From positions 62,001 to 126,000 of the forward strand of contig JACJNZ010000029.1 in NCBI GenBank assembly GCA_014695325.1: 64,000 nt of DNA, in the 5' to 3' direction. The notes beneath the pieces are model-generated. The model was not told the DNA's origin and searched no databases. It saw only the letters and a list, made by a program, of their open reading frames with translations. The translations under genes and the position numbers were made by a program. Shown piece by piece: positions 1 through 10,700 of this stretch (its first letter is position 1; each line of letters begins with the position of its first letter). This DNA comes from Cyanobacteria bacterium FACHB-502 (GTDB taxonomy: Bacteria; Cyanobacteriota; Cyanobacteriia; Elainellales; Elainellaceae).

Positions 1-1726
1 TTAGCTCCTGCACGATCGCTTCCCCGCCTTTCTCGATTAAATTGTTTTGGCTCGCCGCACTGCTCTGGAAGAAACCCATTACAGATTGACCCGATCGCCA
101 TGCCGTCAGTTTTGCCTGAAGGTCAGAACTTGAAGTCATCACCACGGCTATCCGGTGAGCAAAATGCGATCGTCCGGTGTAGGCAGTAAAGCAAAGGTCG
201 GCGATCGATTGTTCAGGATGATGGCTCAGGTGAACGATGTAGCGATCGACTAGCTGATGCAGGGCAGTTTCGCTGCGGGCAGAGAGGGTAAACAGATGTT
301 GGGTTGGAACCGGGGCAGGCTGAGGGCGATCGCTCACGGGTGGGTCTGCGATCACAATATGGGCATTGCTGCCGTTAAACCCAAAGGCACTGATTCCGGC
401 GGTTCTGGGCTGATTGAGGGGCTGGTCTTGCCTTGTCCAGGAAACGGGATCGATCGGCACTTTCACCGGGAGCCGTTGCCAGTCGATGTGGGGATTGGGG
501 GTTTGGAAATGCAGATTGGGCGGAATTTCTCCATGCTGAAGTGCCAGCACGGTTTTGATAAGTCCGGCAATTCCGGCGGCAGCTTCCAGGTGTCCAATAT
601 TCGTTTTGACCGAGCCGAGCCAGAGTGGAGCCGATCGATCCTGCCCAAAAACTTCCGCGATCGCATTCACTTCGATGGGATCTCCGATCGCCGTTCCGGT
701 TCCGTGGGCTTCAAGGTAACTGACCTGCTCGGGCGGAATCCGGCTATTGCTTAACGCCTGACGAATGGCTGCCTGCTGGGCAATGCTGCTGGGAACGGTT
801 AAGCCGCTGGTGCGCCCGTCGTGGTTGGTGGCTGATCCTAAAATTACGGCATCAATGCGATCGCCCGCTGCTACTGCATCCCGGTAGCGTTTTAGCACAA
901 TCAAGCCGCAGCCTTCTGCCCGCACAAAGCCGTTTGCTGCCGCGTCGAAACTTTTACAGCGATCGTCGGGGGAAAGCATTCGCGCCTTAGAAAAATTGAT
1001 GTTGGTTTCGGGGGTAAGAATCCGATTGACGCCGCCTGCCAATGCCACCGAACATTCCCCCTGCCGCAAACTTTGACAGGCGAGATGAACCGCCGTGAGT
1101 GACGAAGCGCAGGCTGTATCGATCGATAAACTCGGTCCTGTCCAGCCCAGCAAATAGGCAAGCCGCCCGGATGCGGTGCTATGGGTATTGCCGGTGGTGA
1201 GATAAGCGTCGATCTGAGCCCGATCGCGGCTGAGCAACTGCTGCCAATAGTCAATGCTGCAAATGCCGACAAACACGCCGCCCTGAGTTCCAATCAGATG
1301 ATCGGCTGACAGTCCGGCGGATTCCAGTGCCTCCCAGCCCACTTCGAGCAAAAGCCGCTGCTGCGGGTCGAGGCTGATCGCTTCGCGGGGGGCAATCCGA
1401 AAGAAGGGCGCGTCAAAGTCGTACGGGTGGGGCACAAAGCCGCCTTCACGGGTGTAGAGCTTACCGGGAGCCTGCGGGTCAGTGCTGTAAAGATCATCAG
1501 TTTGCCAGCGATCATCTGGAACCGGGGTAATGGCATCGGTGCAGCTGCGAAGCAGTTTCCAGAAATCCTCAGGCGTATCTGCACTGGGAAAGCGACAGCC
1601 CATGCCGATAATGGCGATCGGTTCGTGCTGTGCCTGCTCTAGGGCGTCAAGTTTTGCCTGAAGCTGCTGAATTGCGAGGAGGGCACGCTGAGTTGGCGTT
1701 CGGGTTTCGGTTGCTTTTTCTGTCAT
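1..1726 (-). CDS. Type I polyketide synthase, N-terminal part (KS), cut by the window edge
   Basis: Extension module of a modular PKS, 575 codons visible before the left edge. It begins with an ATG at 1726, 20 bp after the stop of the preceding PKS. Residues 1-35 form a charged helical stretch (TPTQRALLAIQQLQAKLDAL) of the kind that serves as an N-terminal docking helix. The ketosynthase spans about 36-470. Its nucleophile Cys206 lies in DTACASSL, His341 in EAHGTGT, and the second histidine in KTNIGHLEAAAG, so the condensing triad is complete. After about 490 the KS-AT linker begins (FTLSARSETALHQLVDRY) and the sequence leaves the window before the acyltransferase. Seen: an intact KS directly downstream of a loading PKS. 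Inferred: it accepts the chain from the second ACP of the upstream protein. Its later domains and the pathway product cannot be judged. Confidence 0.93.
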   Translation of the reverse strand, partial: MTEKATETRTPTQRALLAIQQLQAKLDALEQAQHEPIAIIGMGCRFPSADTPEDFWKLLRSCTDAITPVPDDRWQTDDLYSTDPQAPGKLYTREGGFVPHPYDFDAPFFRIAPREAISLDPQQRLLLEVGWEALESAGLSADHLIGTQGGVFVGICSIDYWQQLLSRDRAQIDAYLTTGNTHSTASGRLAYLLGWTGPSLSIDTACASSLTAVHLACQSLRQGECSVALAGGVNRILTPETNINFSKARMLSPDDRCKSFDAAANGFVRAEGCGLIVLKRYRDAVAAGDRIDAVILGSATNHDGRTSGLTVPSSIAQQAAIRQALSNSRIPPEQVSYLEAHGTGTAIGDPIEVNAIAEVFGQDRSAPLWLGSVKTNIGHLEAAAGIAGLIKTVLALQHGEIPPNLHFQTPNPHIDWQRLPVKVPIDPVSWTRQDQPLNQPRTAGISAFGFNGSNAHIVIADPPVSDRPQPAPVPTQHLFTLSARSETALHQLVDRYIVHLSHHPEQSIADLCFTAYTGRSHFAHRIAVVMTSSSDLQAKLTAWRSGQSVMGFFQSSAASQNNLIEKGGEAIVQEL

Positions 1727-1746
1727 TGCGATCGGGCTGTGCATTC

Positions 1747-4700
1747 CTATAAGTTAAGCTGTTCCAGGGTTTGCAGCAGTAAGGCTTCGGCTTCTGCATC
1801 CGAAAGGGACTCAATCTCGGACGGCAGATCGATTCCCCCACTCGGGGAAGTACTTTGCATTGCTGGAGTTTCCCTTCCTTCAGGAAAGGAACTTTGTTCT
1901 ATCGCCGTCCCAAATAGCCATTGCAGCAGATGATCGGTCAGTGTGGTGATTGTCGGATAATCATACAGCAGCGCGACCGACAACGGTTTTCCCAGACTAG
2001 TTTGCAGCCGATTTCTCAGCTCTACGATCGTCAAAGAATCCATGCCCATTTCGGAGAATCCCTGATGCAGATCGGTCAGCGTCTCTGCATGAACGCCCAA
2101 GATTTTTGCGATGTGGGCTTTTACATGATGGGTGATGAGGTGAGGGCGATCGTCTGACGGGGCATTGACCAGAGTTTGATAAAAGTCTTCAGCGTCCTTG
2201 AAAACAGTGGGGGGATGAGGACGTGAAGAAGGGGAGGAAGGAGGAGAGGCTTGAGCAGAGCATGGTGCGACGAGGGGCTTGAGTGCCGCAGGCGGATTCC
2301 AATTTGCCCAATCGATCGGCAAAACGCCGACCTGCACGGATGATTGGTTCAAGAGGGTTTCCAGGATAATGAGTCCGATTTCGGGGGAGATTACCCCAAC
2401 GGGGAAAGCGCTTTGCATCGTCTCTCTTCCCTCAGCCTGAGCCGTTCTAGAACGGGCTGCCATTCCTGTGGATTCCCACGCTGCCCAGTGAATGCTGAGT
2501 CCGGGTAAGCCAAGCGATCGTCTAACCTGAGCCAGCGCATCCATAAAACCGTTTGCTGCTGCGTAGCTGGACTGTCCGCCTGATCCCAGAAGCGAAGCCG
2601 CTGAGGAAAACATCACAAAGCAGTCGATCGGGTGATGCTGCGTTAGCTCGTGCAGATTTAAGGCTCCCCGAACTTTGGGGGATAGGACGGACTGGAAGCG
2701 ATCGGCGGTCTGGTGCTGGAGAATGCCGTCATTAAGGACGCCTGCAGCGTGGAAGATGCCGAGCAGGGGCGGAGGGGAAGGGAGGCGAGTGGGTGGGTGG
2801 AGGTAGGGAGTGAGAAGGGTTTGGAGGGATTGTTGATCCGTGATGTCGAGTTGGGCGATCGTGATCTGGATTCCCTGAGCCTGGAAATGATCGAGTTTGG
2901 TTTGGGTTTCGGGGGTGGGTTTGCTGCGTCCGATCAGGAGAAGGGAGGTTGCGCCGCGATCGATAAGCCATTGGGCAACGTGCAGTCCAAGTGCGCCGAG
3001 GCCGCCTGTAATCAAATAAGTGCCGCTGGGTTTGACGGTGAAAGGCTGTGAGACTGGATGTGAAACGGGAGCAGGTTCAGGGTGGGCAATGACGATTTTG
3101 CCGATGTGCTTTGCCTGCTGCATCCAGCGAAAGGCTGCGATCGACTGACTCCGATCGAACACTTTGTGCGGCAGGGGCTGCAGCCCGCGCGAATGAAACT
3201 GCTGCAAAAGCTGGCTCAGCAGGGCCTGAATTGTTTGTGGCTGTTCCTGGGTGGTCTGCATTAGATCCATGATGTGATATGCCACATCAGAACGAACCTG
3301 AGCAACCTGTTCGGTTGACCAGATGCCCTGCTTGCCGATTTCGATCAGGCGACCGCTCCGACGCAAAATTGACAGATTTGCCGGGATAAATTCGCCGGAC
3401 AGGGAATTGAGGATAATATCCATTCCTTGTCCCCCAGTTTGAGCCTGGATGGCTGCGGCAAATTCAGTCGATCGATCGCTCAAGACGTGTTCAACGCCAA
3501 TCGATCGCAAAAAGTCCCACTTCGCCGGAGCTGCGGTTGCCCAGAGTTCTGCCCCTGCCTGCTGCGCGATCTGGACTGCGGCCAGACCGACTCCACCTGC
3601 TGCCGAGTGAATGAGCACCCGTTCTCCGGGTTTGATCTGGGCAAGGTGATGCAAGCCATACCAGGCAGTCAAAAAGGCGATCGGAATCGTAGCGGCTGCG
3701 GCAAAGTCTAGATCAGAGGGCAGGGGAACCACTCGCCGCGCATCAACCGTGACCCATTCGCTAAAGCTGCCCGTCGCCAGTGCCACCACCCGATCGCCCA
3801 CTTGAACCGAGGTCACACCCTGGCCGACAGCGACCACTTCCCCGGCACACTCCAGGCCCAGCAAACCCGCTTCGCCCGGATACAGCCCCAGCACGTTCAT
3901 CACATCCCGAAAATTTAGCCCCGTTGCCCAGACGCGAATCTCGACTTCGCCGGGTTGGGGAGGACGGCGATCGATCGGCTGCCAAACAAGCTGATCCAGC
4001 GTGCCGCGATTGAGAATTTCGAGGCGGAGCGATTGAGCAACGTCAGGCAACTTCTCCGTGAAATGTTTTACAACAGAATGTCGTACAAGCCGCGCTGCAT
4101 AACGGGTTTGATTGCGATAGGCAATCTGGTTTTCCCCGTCCTGGCTGACGAACTCTGCCCAGAGCAGACTTGCGGCTTCTGCGCCCGAAAGGTTTTCTAG
4201 ATCGATCGTGATGCAGTTCAGTTCGGGATGCTCTAGCCGAATCGATCGCGCCATGCCCCACAGCGGAGCCTGTCCGGTTGCCTCCAGCAAGATCGACGGC
4301 TGACAAACGCCTCGCGTCACAATCCAGAGCTGCGGTGGCGGGTTCAGATGAGTTATAGACTGAACGATCGCCAACAAACGGCTGCACTGCTCAGAAACAA
4401 ACTCTTCCAGGGAGTCGAGAGTTAAAAGTTCAGGGGTCACGGCATCCGCAAAGAAGATAACCCCGCGCAGGTTTGCCCCGCTAGCCCCCTCATTCTGGGG
4501 AGAATCTTGCCGATTATTCTGACTTTCAAAGTCCCCTCGGTGTAAGGAATTTAGGGAGCTTTCAGAACCTTCAAACGAAGCCCACTCCTTTAGAGAGGAT
4601 AAATCAGCCGGATCAAGCCTTGCCCAGGGTTGTTGCTGGGTTTCGAGCAGCCCAGTCAAAGCGTCGATCGAATCATTTGCTTCGCCCACAATCAGCCAGT

Positions 4701-7700
4701 AACCTCGATCGCTGCAAAGCATTTTCCCTGCTGGAGTCATTGCCTCCTGTGAAGAAACCAGGGGAACAGGTTGCCAATCAATCTCATACAGCCAGTCCTG
4801 CCAGGAGAACGATCGCACCCGATCGGATGAAGGTTGAATTCGCTGAAGGGTCAGTCCTTCGATGTGGGCAAGGCATTCACCAGAGTCACTGTACAGCGAT
4901 AAATCAGCCGTAATGTGAGTCGAATTGTCCGCCCAAGAGCGTAGCTGCACATGGCTCCAAACCGTTCCCGCCGGACGCTGAAGCAGGCTGAAAGACTCGA
5001 TCGCCACAGGCAAATAAGTCACGCCTTGCAGACGAGCGGGCAGGGCTGCCGCTGCAACTTGAATGCAGGCATCAAGCTGGGCAGGATGAATCTGATAGGG
5101 CTGAGCATCACAGGATGAAATTTGCCCTAACGCTTCACCGTCTTTGCGCCAGAGCTGTGCAACCCCCCGGAAGCTTGCCCCATATCGAATGCCTGCGGCT
5201 TCAAAGCTTTGATAGTGGGTTTCAGCGAATCGCCGCTCAGAAAGACGCTGCCGGATTTGTGCCAGGCTTGCGCTGGGTAGAATCGGACGATCGCAAACCT
5301 GCGCCTGTCCTGTGCAGTGAAGTGTCCAGCCAGAATCTTGCTGGTAATCGGGCTGCTGATGATCGGGCTGTTGACTGTAAATTTCAATGCGAATCCCGGA
5401 ACCAATTACCTCGCTGCGGTTGGACAGAGGAATTGGGGTGGCGATCGTCTGAACCGTTTGCGGTGTGGATGACAAAATGAGCGGCTGCTGAAACTCGATC
5501 TGGCTCAGCGAAATCGTCTCGGTTTTCAACTGTTGCACAGCGATCGCCAGAGCCATTTCCACAAAGGCAGTTCCCGGCAAAATGGGGCGATCCTCAAGGC
5601 GATGATCGGTGAGGAAGTCCGGCGAATGTTCGCAGAGAAGCGACTGAAACAGCGCAATTTTAAGCGGCGTAGAAACACGGTTTCCTAACAGAGGATGACT
5701 TTCGGAAGCAGTGAGAACAGGCTGAGCCGATCGCTTCGCCGCTTCCTGAAGGGGAAATTGCCCAGGCGGATCGATCCAGCAGCGTTGTCGCTGAAACGGA
5801 TAGGTCGGCAGAGACATCCGATGACGAGAAAAGCCTTGGTGGAACGCCTGCCAATCTACAGGGATACCCTGCTGATAAAGTTCGCCCAGGCTTTGCAGCA
5901 GCGTTTCGGTATTCGAGCGATGCGAAGCCGTTTTCCCTCTGGTTATCGCTCTGGTTGTTTCTCTGGGCAAATCGCGTCTCAAACTTGGCAGCCAAATGCG
6001 GCGATGCGAAGCTGTTCCCCCTAAGGGGTCATCGGGAAACTGTTCACGTCCCATCCCTAGCAGCACCGGATGCGCTCCACATTCCAGGAAAATTGCACAA
6101 CCCGATCGAATCAGGGTCTTCATTCCGGCAGCAAATAAAACAGGCTGCACCAGATGGCGACTCCAGTAGTCTGGGGAGGCGATTTCGTCAGCGATAAAAT
6201 CCCCGGTCAGGTTAGAAATCAGCTGGCGCTGCGGTGTGGAATAGCTGACTTGGCGCGCAATTTGCTCAAAGTTCGGTTCGTTCGGAGTTGCGCTTTGCGC
6301 GAATCGCAGTGGTTCCAGCAGGGGCGAATGAAACGCATGGGAGACATTGAGCCAGGTCGTTTTAATGCCGCGATCGGTGAGGCGATCGACCAGAGTTTGC
6401 AGCGATGGAATTTTTCCAGACACAACGATATTTTGATCGCTATTGATGGCAGCGATCGTCACCGTTTCCGGGTCAGTCTCACCCTCAAAATCAGCAAGGA
6501 ACGATCGCACCGTTGCCTCATCGCTTCTGATTGCCACCATGCCCCCTGGCGGTAACACCTGCATCAGCCGACCCCGCGCCGCCACCAGCTTTAAGCCATC
6601 CTCCAGGCTGAATACCCCCGCCACACAAGCCGCCACATATTCACCGATGCTGTGCCCCATGACGATATCTGGCTCAACGCCCCAAGACATCCAGAGCTGC
6701 GCTAGAGCATAGTCGATCGTAAAAATGGCAGGCTGGGTATAGAGAGTTTGATTCAAAAGTTCGGCAGCATCTTCGGCAAAGAGCAACTGCCGCAGCGGTC
6801 GATCGATTTCTCCTTGTAAGATTGCCTCACACCGATCGATCGTTTCCCGAAACACGGGTTCCGTTTCATAAAGCTGCCGACCCATCCCGGAATACTGCGA
6901 ACCCTGTCCGGTGAAGAGAAATGCGATGGGCGAAGAAATGCCAGAACGAATGGAGCGGGGACGCTGGGCAATCTGTTCGAGGAGATGCGGAATTGAGTTG
7001 GATACGAATGCGAGTCGATGCTCAAAGTGCGATCGTCCGACGTTAGTGGTGAAGCAAAGATCGGCGAGAAAGCGATTGGGTTGTTTGAGGCAGGTGAGCG
7101 CTTCTGCATTGCCCCCCAAATGCAAACATTGCTTGAGAAACCTTTCATAGCGGTCAAGCAAATCGTTCAGAGCAGATTCGCTTTTGGCAGATAGCGTCAG
7201 CAAATGATCAGGACGATCCGCCGCATTTCCCAATGCCGCATTTCCCAATAGGGAGGAATCATCCGCCTGCGTCACAGCCGCGATCGTCGGAGCTTCTTCA
7301 AGAATGACGTGGGCATTGGTGCCGCCGATTCCCAGCGAGTTCACCCCTGCCCGTCGTGGATGCCCCGCTTCCTGCCAGTCCAACAGGCGCGTGTTGACGT
7401 AAAACGGACTGCGATCGAAATCAATTTGCGGATTTGGAGCTTCAAAATGCAGGCTCGGCGGAATCTGGCGATGATGCACCGATAGCACTGCTTTGATAAA
7501 TCCCACCACGCCCGACGCAACGTTTAAGTGTCCCACATTCGTCTTGACGGAGCCGATCGCGCAAAACTGCTGCTGCTGAGTGCTGAGGCGAAACGCCTGG
7601 GTTAGTCCGGCAACTTCGATTGGGTCGCCTAACGAGGTTCCGGTTCCATGAGCCTCGACATAGCCGATCGTGTCTGCGGGGACATCTGCCATTGCCAGAG

Positions 7701-10700
7701 CTTCTGCGGCAACCGTTGCTTGACCCTCGGCGCGAGGAGCTAGATAGCCCACTTTTTGACTGCCATCATTGCCGATCGCCGAACCTTTAATGACCGCATA
7801 AATTCGATCGCCCGCTTCGATCGCCTGGTCCAGCCGCTTTAACACCACCACCCCCGCTCCGCTGCCAAAAATCGTGCCTTGTGCCTTTGCATCAAAAGCG
7901 CGACAGTGACCATCCGGCGACAAAATTAGCCCTTCCTGATACAGATGCCCCACCTGCTGCGGCGTATGCACCGAAACCCCACCCGCCAACGCAATCTCAC
8001 ATTCGCCCGATCGCAAACTTTGCGCTGCCAAATGAATCGCCACCAGCGAAGTCGAGCAAGCAGTTTGCACGTTCACACTCGCGCCTGTGAGATTCAGCTT
8101 GTAAGACGTGCGCGTGGTCAAATAGTCTTTATCGTTGGCAATCGTCACCTGAAATCCGCCCATCGAACTCAGGTTAAACACCTGCATATTTTCGTGGGCA
8201 TCTAGCCGATCGCGGTTTGGATAAACATGATTTAGCAGGTAAGTATTCATTGACGCACCCGCATAAAGCGCGATCGATCCGGGATAAGAAAACGGGTCAT
8301 AGCCTGCATCTTCTAGACCTTCCCAAGCACACTCCAGCAACAGCCGCTGCTGTGGATCGATTAGTTCTGCTTCTCTGGGGCTGTAGCCAAAAAATTCTGC
8401 GTCGAAGCGATCAACATCCTTCAAAATTGGACTTGCTTTGACATAGGCAGGATTCTGGAGCAGCGTTGGATCAATCCCCGAAGCCAAGATTTCTTCATCG
8501 CTAAAAAAGGCGATCGACTCCACTCCGTCACACAAATTGCGCCAGAACTGATCGATCGACTCCGCCCCCGGAAACCGACAAGCCATTCCAATCACGGCAA
8601 CCTCAGACGAAATCAGAGACGATCGGCGGGTTTGCTGTCGCTGCTGTGCCTGCTGAAGGCTGGAATTAACCGTTGGATTTTCCCTGGTGTTGCTCAAGTC
8701 GCTTAAAAATTGCGCCAAAGATTCGATCGTCGGATGCTGAAACAGGCTTACAGTATGCAGATCAGGACAATCGAATTCCGTTTGCAGTCGGGCAAGCACC
8801 TGCATGAGCCGCAGCGAGTTGCCGCCCAGTTCAAAGAAGTTATCGCGAATTCCCACCCGTTCCAGTGCTAAAACGTCCTGCCAGATCGAAACAATCTGCT
8901 GTTGTCGCTCCGTCTGCGGTCGATCGATTGCCTGCTGTCCCCACAATTCGTTGATTTGCCTGATAATTCCATCAAACTCCCCCGTTCCAAATCTTCCACT
9001 CAGCACCGATCGCTGAATTTTGCCGATCGCCGTTTTGGGAATCTCCTTCTGCTCTACCGGAATGACAAATCGGGGACTGATGCCGATCGCCTCTCCCACT
9101 CGCCGCTGAATTGTCTTGATCAACGGCATCACAGCAGCCAGATTGTCACACCCTGTCTCTGGACAAAAGAAAATCGCGAGTTGCTCGGTCGAATCGCTGG
9201 ATTGCTTCCCAGTTTCGCCAGCGGGTAATCGCCGCACTGCACAAGCCGCCGTGAAGGACACCGCTATTCCGTCTAGTGCCTCTACGATCGCCTCAATTTC
9301 GTGATTAGCGTAGTTTGCACCGTTGATGATAATCACTTCTTTCTGGCGACCCGTAATCGTTAAGCGACCGGATTGCAAAAAGCCCAGATCGCCCGTGTTA
9401 AACCAGCCATCCGGCGTAAAAACTTCCGCATTCAGATCAGGTCGCTGGTAATAGCCAGCCGTCACTGTCACTCCGCGCACCTGAAGCTGACCGATCGTTC
9501 CTTCGGGAACAAGCTGATTTGCCTCATCCACAACTCGCAGCGATACGCCGGGAATCGGTTTGCCCAGCTCGATATAAGTGTCCTCGTCCGACGTGGTTTG
9601 GCACGAAAAGCGATCGGAATGGACAATGCCAGAGCAAGTTTCCGACATTCCATACCCCGGACTGACCGCCGTTCCGCTTAACCCGTGGGGTTCCAGCAGC
9701 GCTAGAAAGTGGCGGGTCGTTTTGCCGACGACTGCCTCTGCGCCGTTGCCCATCCAGCGAATTGAGGACAAATCCCAGGTTTTTGCTGAGGTTCCTGCTT
9801 GCAGACGATCGATTACCAGCCCATAGCCAAAATTAGGCGACCAGGTTGCTGTGACACGATGCGCCTCGATCAAATCTAGCCAGCGAAGCGGTTCCTGCAA
9901 AATTAGCTCATTCGCGACGTGAATTTGCGAACAGCCCAAATACACCTCGGTCAGATGAAACATCACCAGACTGGCAACGTGTTCGATCGGCATCCAGTTC
10001 AGCGTGGTCTCTGTTGCCGTCAGTCGGTTCACGGTTGCCATGCCATACACACTGGCGAGCAGATTGCGTCCGCTCAGGGTCACTCCTTTAGGAATGCCCG
10101 TACTGCCAGAAGTCAGCAAAATTAGAGCCAGCTCGTCTGGTGCACTGTAATGAATCTGGCGATCGGGTTCAAACTGCTGCAGCTCCTCAGCCAGCAAAAT
10201 CTCTGGTGAAACGGACTTTGCTGTACTGCTGCCTGAATTCTCTATCGGTGAGGCACTTTGAGCAGATAAAGCACTTTGAGCAGATAAAGCACTTTGAGCA
10301 AAGGATAAATCCTCCTGCTGGTTCGGAAGTTTCCTCCTGGTAAAGGGGTGGGGGGCAAATTCCTGATCGTTAAGAAAATCCCCGATCGCTTCCTGCAATT
10401 CCCCATTCGCAATCACCACCGGACGCACAAACCACCGCAACGCCTCCAGTAGCGCGATCGCCTTACTGTGATCAGCACGATAGTTCGGCGCAACCGCGAT
10501 CGGCACGGGCACAAATCCCCCCAGCAGACAGCCCCAAAAGCACGGCAAGAAGTCGAGCCGATCGCTAATTTGCAAAACCACTGGATCTTGGGGCTGGAGT
10601 CCGATCGATCGCAGTCCGGCAAGAACTCGCTGTGCCTGAGTCAGCAATTCGGCATAAGACACAAACTGACAACTCTGATCGGGCAGCACATAAAGCACAC

